Source of the DNA: Denitromonas ohlonensis
Lineage (GTDB): Bacteria > Pseudomonadota > Gammaproteobacteria > Burkholderiales > Rhodocyclaceae
Direction of reading: 5' to 3'
Assembly: GCF_007625205.1 (NCBI RefSeq)
Contig: NZ_VMNI01000020.1
Location: 62,001 to 126,000 of the forward strand
DNA length: 64,000 nucleotides
Shown here: positions 9,318 to 18,415 of the stretch, in pieces
How the letters are laid out: each line of letters begins with the position of its first letter
How positions within the stretch are numbered: position 1 is the first letter of the stretch
Program-made: the position numbers and the translations under genes
The notes under the pieces: model-generated
What the model was told of the DNA's origin: nothing
What the model saw: the letters and a program-made list of their open reading frames with translations, nothing else
Database searches by the model: none

Positions 9318-9737
9318 ATGCCACCCACCGAACAGCCGTCCAAAGCCACGCTGGAGAAACTCTGGCCGCTGGCGATTGCCGCCGCCGGCCTGGTGGCCGT
9401 CGTCAATTTTCTGGTCGCCTTGCTGATTGCCATCTTTGGCGATGTATTGCATCCCGCGCTGGCCGAAAGTCAGGCCTGGGTGCTGTTTGTCGTCGCCGGT
9501 GTGGCGATGGCGGTGCAGGCCGTGTTGATGGCGGTGATGCATCGTCAGCTTTGGGTGCGACAGCAAGAGGGGGAATTGCCGCAGGCGCGCTGGCGAGGCG
9601 GTTTGCGTCTGCCGGTGACCGCCGCGCTCGCCCACCCGGCAGTTCGTCGCCGCTTGCGGGTGGTGCGACACGCCGGGCGACGCCGCCGCAGCGGCGCCTC
9701 GGCGTTCGTCAGAGTGGGGCGATCCGTTGTAATGTGA
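9318..9737 (+). CDS. Small two-span membrane protein, unknown
   Basis: A 139-aa frame preferred from the ATG at 9318, which has GGAG seven bases upstream; in-frame ATGs at 9288 and 9312 are alternatives. Two hydrophobic segments (starting LWPLAIAAAGLVAVVNFLVA and AWVLFVVAGVAMAVQAVLMA) are followed by an Arg-rich tail of low similarity to anything I know. No family recognised. It ends 29 bases before the YiiX-like gene on the same strand, so the two may form a unit. The basic tail could partly reflect GC-rich extension of the frame. Confidence 0.5.
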   Translation: MPPTEQPSKATLEKLWPLAIAAAGLVAVVNFLVALLIAIFGDVLHPALAESQAWVLFVVAGVAMAVQAVLMAVMHRQLWVRQQEGELPQARWRGGLRLPVTAALAHPAVRRRLRVVRHAGRRRRSGASAFVRVGRSVVM

Positions 9738-9766
9738 CCGCGTGCGCCTGAACCAAAGGGGAGTCG

Positions 9767-10618
9767 ATGGCAAACCGGATACTGCGAGGCATCGGCCGAC
9801 TGCTGGCGGGCTATCTCAATGCCGAGCTGCCGTCCTACACGCCGCTGGCCACGCATTCAGCGGCGCGTTTGCAGCAAACGCTGTTGCCGGGTGACATCCT
9901 GCTGGTCGAAGGCAACCGGCGCATCAGCGCCGCCATCAAGTTTCTCACCCAGTCGACCTGGTCGCATGCGGCGCTGTATATCGGCCCCGGCGTGGTGACC
10001 GGCCCGGATAGCGATCCGCTGGTCTTGATCGAGGCCGACACCGAGCACGGCGTGGTGGCAGTGTCGCTGTCGAAATACGATGGCATGCACACCCGCATCT
10101 GCCGCCCGGTGGGGCTGACAGACACCGACCGACTGGCGCTGATTGCCTTTGCGGTGGCGCGAATCGGCCATCAATATGATCTGAAGAACATTTTTGATCT
10201 GGCGCGTTATCTGCTGCCAACGCCGCCGGTGCCGACGCGCTTTCGGCGCAATCTGCTGTCAATGGGCAGCGGTGAGCCGACCCGCGCGATTTGCTCCACC
10301 TTGATCGCCCAGGCTTTTCAGAGCATCGGGTACCCGATTCTGCCCGCCGTTTATACCCGGCCATCGCGCCCGGGCGACCCGGCGCATTGCAACACCTGCG
10401 AAACCGAGGTCCTGCGGGCGCGCCACCACAGCCTGTTCACTCCGCGAGACTTCGATATCTCCCCCTATTTTGCGATCATCAAGCCGACGATCGACGGGGG
10501 CTTTGACTACCAAAGCGTTGTTTGGGGCAAGCCCTGTGTGTCGGACGAGCCGCCGGCCGAACCGGCACTAGCTACGGCTGGCAATGACCACGCCAGTACC
10601 GACCAGCACCGCGCCTGA
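9767..10618 (+). CDS. YiiX/YebB-like permuted papain-fold (NlpC/P60 superfamily) hydrolase
   Basis: A 283-aa protein with the circularly permuted papain-like order His-acid-Cys: His67 in STWSHAALYIG, Glu89 in LVLIEADTEHG and Cys176 in AICSTLIAQAF. Relatives include the E. coli YiiX/YebB (C92-type) group; their substrates (lipid or peptide amides) remain poorly defined. No signal peptide is evident, but residues 1-16 form an amphipathic helix. The C-terminal 60 residues extend past the fold. The last 51 bases overlap, tail to tail, the LysE-type gene on the other strand. Confidence 0.75.
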   Translation: MANRILRGIGRLLAGYLNAELPSYTPLATHSAARLQQTLLPGDILLVEGNRRISAAIKFLTQSTWSHAALYIGPGVVTGPDSDPLVLIEADTEHGVVAVSLSKYDGMHTRICRPVGLTDTDRLALIAFAVARIGHQYDLKNIFDLARYLLPTPPVPTRFRRNLLSMGSGEPTRAICSTLIAQAFQSIGYPILPAVYTRPSRPGDPAHCNTCETEVLRARHHSLFTPRDFDISPYFAIIKPTIDGGFDYQSVVWGKPCVSDEPPAEPALATAGNDHASTDQHRA

Positions 10619-11185
10619 GGCCCGGTTCATGGCGCGCACGGTGCGGCGGTCGCGCAACAAGCGGCGTGCCCGTGCGGCCAGCAGGGCATAGCCCGCCAGC
10701 ACGACGAAGACCATCGAGCAGGCGATGGCACACACCAGAACAAAGTCGATGGCGGTGATGTTGGCCAGATCCACAAAGGTCGGCAAAAACGCCGCATAAA
10801 ACAGGATCGGCTTCGGGTTGCCCAGCGTGGTCAGCAAGCCGGCAAGCGCATCCTTGTGGTGACTGGTCGGCGGGCGGATGGGCAATTCGGCCGGCGGCGT
10901 GTCGTCGCTGCGAAAGGCGCCAATGCCAAGCCAGACCAGATAGGCCGCGCCGATCCATTTCACCGCCAGAAACACCTCGCCGTAGTGCTGCGCCAGCGTG
11001 CTCATGCCCAGGCAGGCCAGTGCGATGAGCACGATGTCGCCCATCGCGATGCCGGCCACATGCCACAGCGCCGCGCCCAGACCCGCGCCCAGCGTGCGAG
11101 CGGTAATGCTGGCGACGGCCGGGCCAGGCGTTACCGCCAGAACAAAAACTGCGCCCGCCAGGGCCAGTGCGGTGGTCGGTGTCAT
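10568..11185 (-). CDS. LysE/RhtB family amino-acid exporter
   Basis: A 205-aa inner-membrane protein with the LysE fold, about six spans. The N-terminal family signature FVLAVTPGPAV and the TTLGNPKPILFYAAFLPTF block are clear. The family exports amino acids such as lysine, homoserine or threonine; the substrate is unknown here. It starts inside the stop of the glutathione-transferase-like gene (4-base overlap) with AAGGAAAAG upstream, so the pair is translationally coupled. The 3' end overlaps the convergent YiiX-like gene by 51 bases. Confidence 0.9.
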   Translation of the reverse strand: MTPTTALALAGAVFVLAVTPGPAVASITARTLGAGLGAALWHVAGIAMGDIVLIALACLGMSTLAQHYGEVFLAVKWIGAAYLVWLGIGAFRSDDTPPAELPIRPPTSHHKDALAGLLTTLGNPKPILFYAAFLPTFVDLANITAIDFVLVCAIACSMVFVVLAGYALLAARARRLLRDRRTVRAMNRASGAVLVGTGVVIASRS

Positions 11186-11817
11186 TGGGCTTTTCCTTTT
11201 GCAGCGGCTTCGCGCGCCAGCGCGCGTTGCGCCGCCGGGCGTGCCAGACAGCGCTCAAGATAGGCCGGCAGCGTGCTGCCCTCCAGAGACAGTTTGGCCG
11301 ATTTCGCCCATGCCAGGCAGTGGCTGGCGATGATGTCGGCAATGCTGAAGTGTTCGCCCGCCAACCACGGGGTGTCGTCCAGTCGCGCCGCGAGCAGGGC
11401 GGCGGCTTTTTCAAACTCCCAGCGTGCCGTGTCTTCGATGGCCGGCACGCGGCGTTTTTCGGGCAGGGCAAATCGGTGCTTGGCGATGGTCCATAGCGGC
11501 TGATCGAGCTCGGTCAGGCCGAAGCACAGCCAGCGCCAGGCCTGCGCGCGTTCGGTGGGGTCGGCCGGCAACAGGTCGGCGGTGGGGTAGTGCTCGGCCG
11601 CCCACAGCGCGATGGCGCCGGTCTCGGTGATGATGCTGTCGTCGTCCAGCCGCAGCGCCGGCACCTTGCCGCCGGGGTTGATGGTGAGAAATTCCGGCGC
11701 GCGTCCGGCCCCCTTGAACAAATCGACAAACACATAGTCATATTCGGCGCCGGCCTCTTCCAGCGCCCAGACGGCGCGCAGCGAGCGGGAGTTGGGGCAA
11801 CCGTAAATCGTCAGCAT
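11182..11817 (-). CDS. Glutathione S-transferase family protein
   Basis: A 211-aa protein with the N-terminal thioredoxin-fold domain (MLTIYGCPNSRSLRAVWALE, then NPGGKVPALRLDD and the ETGAIALWAAEHYP glutathione-site region) and the all-helical C-terminal domain (GEHFSIADIIASH capping motif). The start at 11817 is chosen because GGAG lies six bases upstream; an ATG four codons earlier is possible. It probably conjugates or reduces electrophiles with glutathione. It forms a two-gene unit with the downstream LysE-type exporter. Confidence 0.9.
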   Translation of the reverse strand: MLTIYGCPNSRSLRAVWALEEAGAEYDYVFVDLFKGAGRAPEFLTINPGGKVPALRLDDDSIITETGAIALWAAEHYPTADLLPADPTERAQAWRWLCFGLTELDQPLWTIAKHRFALPEKRRVPAIEDTARWEFEKAAALLAARLDDTPWLAGEHFSIADIIASHCLAWAKSAKLSLEGSTLPAYLERCLARPAAQRALAREAAAKGKAQ

Positions 11818-11895
11818 CTTGTTCTCCATGGCACTTCACGGCATTGTTGAGGGTGTGCCGACGGTTCGGCAACTTTTTCTTTTGGAGCAGCATTC

Positions 11896-12510
11896 ATGGC
11901 GTGGCAGGTCTGGCTGGCCTTTCTGGTCGCATCCATCATCATCTCGGTCACGCCGGGGCCCGGCGCAGTGGTGAGCATGAGCGTGGGGCTGCGTTACGGC
12001 TATCGCGTATCGCTTCAATCCATCGCCGGTCTGCAGGTGGCGCTGGTGATACAACTCGCCATTGTTGCGGCTGGCCTCGGCGCGGTGCTGGCCACCTCGG
12101 CGACGGCGTTTCTGATTTTGAAAATCTGTGGCGCGGCCTACCTGGTGTGGTTGGGCATTCAGAAATGGCGAAGCGCGGGCGAGCCGGTGTCGACCACCAC
12201 GGCCATCGAGGTCAAGCATCTGTTTCGCACCGCCGTCCTGATCAACCTCACCAACCCGAAAGCCATCATCTTCATGGCCGCGCTGGTGCCGCAGTTCATC
12301 GACCCCGCCGGCAACCAGTGGCTGCAATTCCTCATCCTGTGCGCCACCACCGTGGTCGTCGATGTGTTTGTGATGTCGTGCTACTCACTGCTCGCCACCC
12401 GGTTTCGCCCGTGGCTCGCCGATGTGCGGGCGCAACGCTTGCAGAACCGGGTGTTTGGCGGCTTGTTTGTGACCGCCGGCGCGGCGCTGGCGGCGACGTC
12501 CAGGCATTGA
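11896..12510 (+). CDS. LysE/RhtB family amino-acid exporter
   Basis: A 204-aa LysE-fold inner-membrane exporter with the signature SVTPGPGAVVSMSVG and the INLTNPKAIIFMAALVPQF block, six predicted spans. GGAG precedes the ATG by nine bases. Divergent from the GST gene and followed by a clear terminator, so it is monocistronic. Substrate not predictable; likely homoserine/threonine-type amino acids by family. Confidence 0.9.
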   Translation: MAWQVWLAFLVASIIISVTPGPGAVVSMSVGLRYGYRVSLQSIAGLQVALVIQLAIVAAGLGAVLATSATAFLILKICGAAYLVWLGIQKWRSAGEPVSTTTAIEVKHLFRTAVLINLTNPKAIIFMAALVPQFIDPAGNQWLQFLILCATTVVVDVFVMSCYSLLATRFRPWLADVRAQRLQNRVFGGLFVTAGAALAATSRH

Positions 12511-12537
12511 TGGCTTGTGTCGTGGGTGGTGAGGCGG

Positions 12538-12566
12538 GCGGCAAGAGGATTGCCGCTCTTTTTTTC
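12538..12566 (+). terminator. Rho-independent terminator
   Basis: GCGGCAA (12538-12544) pairs with TTGCCGC (12550-12556) over a 5-base loop and is followed by TCTTTTTTTC. It ends the LysE-type gene. Confidence 0.85.
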
Positions 12567-12596
12567 GCGTGGCGCACAGCCGTCCACCAAGCGGCG

Positions 12597-13157
12597 TTAT
12601 TTGGCCGGCGTATTGAGTGCGGCGGCTTTTTCGCGCAAGTGGCGGGCAATCTCGTGGAAACGTTGTAGTGCGGCGATGCCGGGGTGCTGGCTGGCCTGTT
12701 GCGGTAGCGCATACACCGAGATGCTGTGACGTTTGTTACCCAGAGTCAGGGTGAGCGAGGTGGTCGACGCGTCGGCGATGCGCAGCGGCGGTTTGTCGGC
12801 CGCCGCGATGGCCGCGTGAATCGCATCGGTGTCGATCTCAAGTGCGCCGAGTTCGGTGACGACGGTGTCGAGCAGCGCGGCAAGTGCCTTGGCGGAGAGT
12901 TGCACTGTCACCCGGGGCTGACCGGGCTGTTGCGCGCGTGCGCTGGCGGCGCCGGAGGCGGCGATTTCAAGGAGGGGGCCTTCGGCCGAGCGCGGGCGCT
13001 GGCCGCCCGAGACGTCGAAGCTGAGGATGATCGCAGCAGGGTCTGTGCCCAGATTCCAGTCCCGAATATCGTTCGCGCGTAGCGTCGTACTGGCACCCAG
13101 CATCAGCAAGTAGGCACAAAGAATAACCAGCTGGCGGGCAATGCGTGTCAGTGGCAA
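12597..13157 (-). CDS. Secreted protein of unknown function
   Basis: No ATG start fits well. A TTG at 13157 preceded by AAGGA (seven-base spacing) gives a 186-aa product whose first 27 residues form a signal peptide (basic TRIAR, hydrophobic QLVILCAYLLMLGA, cleavage near LRA-ND). The ATG at 13241 would bury this signal 28 residues in. The mature part is Ala-rich with no recognised domain; it contains a beta-like stretch and a helical C-terminus (QRFHEIARHLREKAA). Probably periplasmic; function unknown. Confidence 0.55.
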   Translation of the reverse strand: MPLTRIARQLVILCAYLLMLGASTTLRANDIRDWNLGTDPAAIILSFDVSGGQRPRSAEGPLLEIAASGAASARAQQPGQPRVTVQLSAKALAALLDTVVTELGALEIDTDAIHAAIAAADKPPLRIADASTTSLTLTLGNKRHSISVYALPQQASQHPGIAALQRFHEIARHLREKAAALNTPAK

Positions 13158-13243
13158 CAGAAAGTCCTTAAAACGACATGAGCGCTCAGGCCGGCTTGCA
13201 GTGTGCGGGATATTTTCTGCGCACCGCAAGCCGGGTGACACGA

Positions 13244-14104
13244 TCAGGCTGCGCGGCGACGACGACTCACTGCGCCAAGCCCGGCCAGGCCGGTAAGCAT
13301 CATCAGCCAGGTTTCGGGTTCCGGCACCGGGCTCACCGTGGTGTAGCCGATGTCGCGGAAGGCCGCGAGCGTGGTGTTGCTGAAGGTCGCATTCGCGACG
13401 GCGTACGGCGTCATCAGCTCGAGATCGTTGGTGGCATTCGCGTTGCTCTGATCATCAATGCAGTTCGGATCGCCATTGACCTGCGCGCGCCAGCACTCGG
13501 ACCAGTGACCCCCGCCGTTTTCGAGCAGGATGCCAGTCACGTTCTGGCCGAACTCCTGATTGAATGCAGCGACCGCAAGTGCGCCGGTGTATTGGTTGCC
13601 GGTGACCACGCCGTTGTCAGTAAACAAGGTGCCGAAGCCGAGGGCGTGGGCCATTTCGTGCTGAACGGAGTCGGTAAACTCCTGAAGTAGGAGTTCGCCG
13701 CGGGTGAAGGGCGTGTCGCCCGGCCCCCAGTCTTGGGAGTCGAACTGCATGAAGCCGCTGACGGGGACGGTAAAGCCATCCTGGGTCCGTACGGTGTCGG
13801 GGCCCGCGTAGGCCAGCGAGTTGTACTCACCGTCTTCGGGCGCAAATGCGGCGGTGATGGTGAAGGTCGGGATGCTGATGCTGCCCTGGTAGCCGGAGAT
13901 CTTGCTCTCCCAGAACAATGCCGCGCTTTCGAAGGCATCTTTCTGGATCTGCGAGAAATCCGTCGGTGCGCCGGTTCCCCAAGAGGGCTGGGTGTCACCC
14001 GTGCCGAGGAAGTTGATGACGATGTCAAAACCCGGCAGCGCGAATGCCGGGGTGGCGGACACGGTCAGCGCAACGGCGGCTGATGCGAGCAGTTTTTTCT
14101 TCAT
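13244..14104 (-). CDS. PEP-CTERM protein with leishmanolysin-like zinc metalloprotease site
   Basis: A 286-aa protein with an N-terminal signal peptide (MKKKLLASAAVALTVSATPA, FA) and a C-terminal PEP-CTERM signal: VPEPE, then a hydrophobic span, then RRRRAA. The middle holds HEMAHALGFG (His149, Glu150, His153), a later His200 (GGGHWSE) and a Met-turn-like LELMTPY. This order matches metzincins of the leishmanolysin (M8) type, where the third zinc His lies far downstream. AAGGA precedes the start. Predicted to be exported and sorted by the exosortase system to the surface or the exopolysaccharide. Protease activity is inferred from motifs. Confidence 0.8.
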   Translation of the reverse strand: MKKKLLASAAVALTVSATPAFALPGFDIVINFLGTGDTQPSWGTGAPTDFSQIQKDAFESAALFWESKISGYQGSISIPTFTITAAFAPEDGEYNSLAYAGPDTVRTQDGFTVPVSGFMQFDSQDWGPGDTPFTRGELLLQEFTDSVQHEMAHALGFGTLFTDNGVVTGNQYTGALAVAAFNQEFGQNVTGILLENGGGHWSECWRAQVNGDPNCIDDQSNANATNDLELMTPYAVANATFSNTTLAAFRDIGYTTVSPVPEPETWLMMLTGLAGLGAVSRRRRAA

Positions 14105-14680
14105 GGAGCGTCCTTTTTGCAAGCTGGCGAGATACTCGCCGCAGGCGTTTGGTTGGGTAAAAAATCGCCACGGGGGCAAGAGCGTTGTTTTGCCCCGCAG
14201 TCGGCGAATTGGGTAAGCAATACTTGTACCGCTTTTGCATAAAGCGATGCGGATCAAGTATTTGATGCCGATGTCTTGCGCTGCGCGGATCTCGTTGGAC
14301 ACCATGTGTAAGTTTTTTCGACGGTGCGCGGAGAGGGCAGACGCTCGCCGAGCGCATCGCTTACTCAATTGTCGTTCACGGTAGAAATCCTCTTGCGGCA
14401 GCTATTGCAGCAGCATGCTTGCCATGCGCCGTCTGGCCGCGAGCGCGAGGGGGGGGCGTGCTGTTGGGGTGCGGATGAGGCCTTCCCGACTTTTTGCGGA
14501 ACATGGAAACCCGCTTTCCAATCGGCGTTTTTCCAATTTCGCGTTGTATGCGCAAGGCGATTGATTCCACAGGTTTTTTTTCTTCGATGGCCCGTGGCAC
14601 GCTTCTTGTGATGGTGTTTCCCGATGTTCCGCCGCGCGTCCGCGGGCGGGGTCAACAAGACCAACGAGGGAGACACCCCG
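14105..14680. promoter_or_regulatory. Long divergent regulatory region upstream of hupS
   Basis: These 576 bases hold no convincing gene. They separate the PEP-CTERM gene from the hydrogenase operon and contain the sigma54 promoter listed separately. About 40 bases before the -24 element there is TTG-N6-CAA (14544-14555), similar to but one base longer than the TTG-N5-CAA reported for HupR-type activators. IHF or further activator sites may be present but cannot be assigned by eye. Confidence 0.4.
14595..14609 (+). promoter_or_regulatory. Sigma54 (-24/-12) promoter of hupS/hoxK
   Basis: TGGCACGCTTCTTGT matches the RpoN consensus TGGCACG-N4-TTGC in 14 of 15 informative or free positions, differing only at the last base. 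It lies 72 bases before the hupS start. Hydrogenase structural operons of this type are RpoN-dependent and driven by HoxA/HupR, which is encoded in this window. Confidence 0.85.
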
Positions 14681-15769
14681 ATGACCGACACCTTTTACGA
14701 GGTACTGCGCCGGCAGGGCATTACGCGCCGCAGTTTTCTCAAGTTCTGTTCGCTGACCGCTACCTCGCTGGGGCTGGGTTCGGCGTTTGCGCCGAAGATT
14801 GCGCATGCGCTGGAGACCAAGCCGCGCACGCCGGTGATCTGGCTGCACGGGCTGGAATGCACCTGTTGTTCTGAATCCTTCATCCGCTCGGCGCATCCGC
14901 TGACCAAGGATGTGGTGTTGTCGATGCTGTCGCTCGATTACGACGACACGCTGATGGCGGCGGCCGGGCATCAGGCCGAGGCGATCCTCGAAGAGGTGAA
15001 GCGCAAGTACAAGGGCAACTACATTCTGGCGGTGGAGGGGAATCCGCCGCTGAATGAGGACGGCATGTTCTGTATTCAGAGCGGCCGGCCGTTTATTGAG
15101 AAGCTGAAGGAGACTGCCGCCGACTGCAAGGCGATCATCTCCTGGGGTTCGTGTGCCTCCTGGGGCTGTGTGCAGGCGGCCAAGCCGAACCCGACGCGTG
15201 CGACGCCGGTGCACAAGGTGATCTTCGACAAGCCGATCATCAAGGTGCCGGGCTGCCCGCCGATCGCCGAGGTGATGACGGCGGTGGTGACCTACATGCT
15301 GACCTTCGACAAGCTGCCCGAGCTCGATCGCCAGGGCCGGCCGAAGATGTTCTACGGTCAGCGCATTCATGACAAATGCTATCGCCGCCCGCACTTTGAT
15401 GCCGGCCAGTTTGTCGAGCAATGGGACGACGATCAGGCGCGCATGGGCTACTGCCTTTACAAAATGGGCTGCAAGGGCCCGACCACCTACAACGCCTGTT
15501 CGACGGTGCGCTGGAACGAGGGGGTGTCTTTCCCGATCCAGTCGGGCCACGGCTGTATCGGCTGTTCGGAAGACGGTTTCTGGGACAAGGGCTCGTTCTA
15601 CGACCGCGTCACCGATATCAAGCAATTCGGCGTCGAAGCCAATGCCGACACCGTGGGCGCGACCGCCGCCGGGGTGGTGGGCGCATCAATTGCCGCTCAC
15701 GCCGCGGTGACCGCGCTGGCCCGCGCCCGTCAGAAGACGGGCATCGATACGCCGAAGGGAGAGGACTGA
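14681..15769 (+). CDS. hupS/hoxK: [NiFe] uptake hydrogenase small subunit, O2-tolerant type
   Basis: A 362-aa iron-sulfur subunit of a membrane-bound group 1 [NiFe] hydrogenase. The N-terminus has a Tat signal (TRRSFLKF at 15-22), with cleavage expected after Ala43. In mature numbering the proximal-cluster cysteines fall at 17, 19, 20, 115, 120 and 149, the six-cysteine pattern of the O2-tolerant [4Fe-3S] cluster (ECTCCSES and WGSCASWGC). Medial and distal cluster ligands follow in [27 protein letters not shown] and [16 protein letters not shown]-terminal hydrophobic helix anchors it. GGGAG precedes the chosen ATG; the next gene starts 2 bases after the stop. Electrons pass to HupC. Confidence 0.98.
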   Translation: MTDTFYEVLRRQGITRRSFLKFCSLTATSLGLGSAFAPKIAHALETKPRTPVIWLHGLECTCCSESFIRSAHPLTKDVVLSMLSLDYDDTLMAAAGHQAEAILEEVKRKYKGNYILAVEGNPPLNEDGMFCIQSGRPFIEKLKETAADCKAIISWGSCASWGCVQAAKPNPTRATPVHKVIFDKPIIKVPGCPPIAEVMTAVVTYMLTFDKLPELDRQGRPKMFYGQRIHDKCYRRPHFDAGQFVEQWDDDQARMGYCLYKMGCKGPTTYNACSTVRWNEGVSFPIQSGHGCIGCSEDGFWDKGSFYDRVTDIKQFGVEANADTVGATAAGVVGASIAAHAAVTALARARQKTGIDTPKGED

Positions 15770-15771
15770 TC

Positions 15772-17562
15772 ATGGGTGTGTATGAGACGCAGGGCTTCAA
15801 GCTCGACAACACCGGCAAGCGGGTGGTGGTCGATCCGGTCACACGGATCGAAGGGCATATGCGGGTCGAGGTGAACCTCGACGACAACAACGTGATTCGC
15901 AACGCGGTGTCGACTGGCACCATGTGGCGGGGGCTGGAGGTGATTCTCAAGGGGCGAGATCCGCGCGATGCCTGGGCCTTTACCGAGCGCATCTGCGGGG
16001 TGTGCACCGGCACGCACGCGCTGACCTCGTGCCGCGCGGTCGAAGACGCGCTGGGCATCGAGATCCCCGACAACGCGAACTCGATCCGCAACATCATGCA
16101 GCTGTGCCTGCAGGTGCATGACCATCTGGTGCACTTCTATCACCTGCATGCGCTGGACTGGGTGGATGTGGTGAGCGCGCTCTCCGCCGACCCGAAAGCC
16201 ACCTCGGCCTTGGCGCAGAGCATTTCGAACTGGCCGATGTCCTCGCCGGGTTACTTCCGCGATATCCAGAACCGGCTGAAGAAGTTTGTCGAGTCGGGCC
16301 AGCTCGGCCCCTTCATGAACGGTTACTGGGGCAACCCGGCCTACAAGCTGCCGCCCGAATCCAACCTGATGGCGGTGACGCACTACCTGGAAGCGCTGGA
16401 TTTCCAGAAAGAAATCGTCAAGATCCACACCATTTTCGGCGGCAAGAATCCGCACCCCAACTGGCTGGTCGGCGGCATGCCCTGTGCGATCAACATGGAT
16501 GGCACCGGCGCGGTCGGCGCGATCAACATGGAGCGACTGAATCTGGTCAAGAGCATCATCGACCGCTCGATTGAGTTCATCGACCAGGTGTATGTGCCCG
16601 ACCTGAAAGCCATCGCCAGTTTCTACAAGGACTGGACCTACGGCGGCGGCCTGTCGAGTATGTCGGTGCTGTCCTACGGCGACATCCCGGACCGTGCCAA
16701 CGACTTCTCGGCCAGCAATCTGATGCTGCCGCGCGGCGCGATCATCAATGGCGATCTGAGCAAAATCCACGAAGTCGATCTGCGCGACCCGTCGGAAATC
16801 CAGGAGTTTGTCGATCACTCCTGGTACAAGTACGCCGACGAGAGCAAAGGCCTGCACCCCTGGGATGGCGAGACCGAGCCCAACTTTACGCTCGGCCCGA
16901 AAACCCAGGGCACCAAGACCAACATCAAGTCGCTGGACGAGGAGGGCAAGTACTCCTGGATCAAGGCGCCGCGCTGGCGGGGCCACGCCATGGAGGTCGG
17001 CCCGCTGTCGCGCTACATCATCGGCTACGTGCAGAACAATCCCGAGTTCAAGGAGCCGACCGACAAGCTGCTCACCGACCTCGGCCTGCCGCTCGAGGCG
17101 CTGTTCTCCACGCTCGGCCGCACCGCCGCGCGCGGGCTCGAAGCCTCGTGGGCCGCGCACAAGATGCGCTACTTCTTCGACAAGCTGATGGCCAACATCA
17201 AGGCCGGCGACAGCAACACCGCCAACATCGAAAAGTGGGACCCCTCCCGCTGGCCGAAAGAAGCCAAGGGCGTGGGCTTTACCGAAGCGCCGCGTGGCGC
17301 GCTGGGGCACTGGATCAAGATTCGCGACGGCAAGATCGAGAACTATCAGGCCGTGGTGCCCACCACCTGGAACGGCAGCCCGCGCGACAGCATGGGGCAG
17401 ATCGGCGCCTTCGAGGCATCGCTCATGAACACCCCGGTGGCGGTGGCCGACCAGCCGCTGGAGATCCTCCGCACGCTGCACTCCTTCGACCCCTGCCTGG
17501 CCTGCTCGACGCATGTGATGAGTCCGGACGGGCAGGAAATGGCGCAGGTCAAAGTGCGGTGA
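15772..17562 (+). CDS. hupL/hoxG: [NiFe] uptake hydrogenase large subunit
   Basis: A 596-aa catalytic subunit that splits H2 at the Ni-Fe(CN)2CO site. Nickel ligands are Cys75 and Cys78 ([10 protein letters not shown]) and Cys575 and Cys578 (DPCLACSTH). The last 15 residues after His581 ([15 protein letters not shown]) are the peptide removed by the endoprotease HupD/HoxM after metal insertion. It co-migrates through Tat with the small subunit. It directly follows hupS; an 86-bp palindrome separates it from hupC. Confidence 0.98.
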   Translation: MGVYETQGFKLDNTGKRVVVDPVTRIEGHMRVEVNLDDNNVIRNAVSTGTMWRGLEVILKGRDPRDAWAFTERICGVCTGTHALTSCRAVEDALGIEIPDNANSIRNIMQLCLQVHDHLVHFYHLHALDWVDVVSALSADPKATSALAQSISNWPMSSPGYFRDIQNRLKKFVESGQLGPFMNGYWGNPAYKLPPESNLMAVTHYLEALDFQKEIVKIHTIFGGKNPHPNWLVGGMPCAINMDGTGAVGAINMERLNLVKSIIDRSIEFIDQVYVPDLKAIASFYKDWTYGGGLSSMSVLSYGDIPDRANDFSASNLMLPRGAIINGDLSKIHEVDLRDPSEIQEFVDHSWYKYADESKGLHPWDGETEPNFTLGPKTQGTKTNIKSLDEEGKYSWIKAPRWRGHAMEVGPLSRYIIGYVQNNPEFKEPTDKLLTDLGLPLEALFSTLGRTAARGLEASWAAHKMRYFFDKLMANIKAGDSNTANIEKWDPSRWPKEAKGVGFTEAPRGALGHWIKIRDGKIENYQAVVPTTWNGSPRDSMGQIGAFEASLMNTPVAVADQPLEILRTLHSFDPCLACSTHVMSPDGQEMAQVKVR

Positions 17563-17582
17563 TTTGTGATGGGCGATGGGGC

Positions 17583-17668
17583 GTAGGGCGGATAAGCCAA
17601 AGGCGCATCCGCCGTTCGTGCCCCACCGCCGCCATCTCCGGCGGATGCGCTTTGCTTATCCGCCCTAC
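17583..17668. repeat. 86-bp palindromic element, copy 1 (hupL-hupC gap)
   Basis: The outer arms GTAGGGCGGATAAGC... and ...GCTTATCCGCCCTAC are inverted, with near-complementary inner arms (GCGCATCCGCC / GGCGGATGCGC) around a variable centre. The length is exactly 86 bases, as for the copies at 32297 and 33779. In the transcript it would form a long hairpin between the structural subunits and the cytochrome gene. Confidence 0.85.
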
Positions 17669-17695
17669 GGGACGCCTCTCCCAAGGAGAAGAAAG

Positions 17696-18403
17696 ATGCT
17701 CGCTGAACAAGATCAATTCGAAGCCGAACGCAGCGCGCGGATGGTCAAGGCGGTCTATGTGTACGAGGCGCCGCTGCGCCTGTGGCACTGGATCAACGCC
17801 CTGGCCATCACCGTGCTTGCCATCACCGGCTATTTCATCGGCCTGCCGCTGCCCTCGGTGCCGGGCGAGGCCAGCGACAGCTTTTTGATGGGCTATATCC
17901 GCTTCGCGCACTTTGCCGCAGCCTATATTTTTGCCATCGGCTTCATCGGCCGCCTCTACTGGGCCTGTGTCGGCAACCACCACGCGCGGCAAATTTTCAT
18001 CCTGCCGGTGTGGAACATGACGTGGTGGAGCGAGGTGTTTTACGAGTTGCGCTGGTATCTGTTTCTGGTCAAAGAGCCGAAGAAGTATGTCGGCCACAAC
18101 CCGCTCGCGCAGCTGATGATGTTTTTGTTCTTCACCATTGGCGCGGTGTACATGATCTGCACCGGCTTCGCGCTGTACGGCGAAGGCCTCGGCGAGGGCA
18201 GTTGGGCCTCGCAGATGTTTGGTTGGGTGATGACGGCCGTGGGCGGCAACAGCATGCAGGTGCATAGCTGGCACCGGCTGGGCATGTGGGTTACCGTCAG
18301 CTTTGCGGCGGTGCACATCTACGCCGCAATTCGTGAAGACATCATGAGCCGGCAGAGCCTGATCTCCACCATGATCAGCGGCTGGCGGATGTTCAAGGAC
18401 TGA
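17696..18403 (+). CDS. hupC/hoxZ: Ni/Fe-hydrogenase b-type cytochrome subunit
   Basis: A 235-aa di-heme cytochrome b that anchors HoxKG to the membrane and passes electrons to quinone. Four hydrophobic spans are visible, with heme-ligand histidines in PLRLWHWINALAI, GYIRFAHFAAAY and the paired VHSWHRLGMW / FAAVHIYAAIRED near the end. The start at 17696 has AAGGAGAAG upstream. Unlike many relatives, the gene is preceded by a palindromic repeat. It is the last recognisable hydrogenase gene before an unrelated 4-kb block. Confidence 0.96.
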   Translation: MLAEQDQFEAERSARMVKAVYVYEAPLRLWHWINALAITVLAITGYFIGLPLPSVPGEASDSFLMGYIRFAHFAAAYIFAIGFIGRLYWACVGNHHARQIFILPVWNMTWWSEVFYELRWYLFLVKEPKKYVGHNPLAQLMMFLFFTIGAVYMICTGFALYGEGLGEGSWASQMFGWVMTAVGGNSMQVHSWHRLGMWVTVSFAAVHIYAAIREDIMSRQSLISTMISGWRMFKD

Positions 18404-18415
18404 GCGAGCACCCGC

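Noticed and set aside
14544-14555. HupR/HoxA binding site TTG-N6-CAA as a firm call
   Set aside because: Spacing is one base longer than the reported TTG-N5-CAA, and short motifs like this arise by chance.
15730-17514. Minus-strand open frame (594 codons) opposite hupL
   Set aside because: Antisense to a strongly conserved gene, no start signal and no domain.
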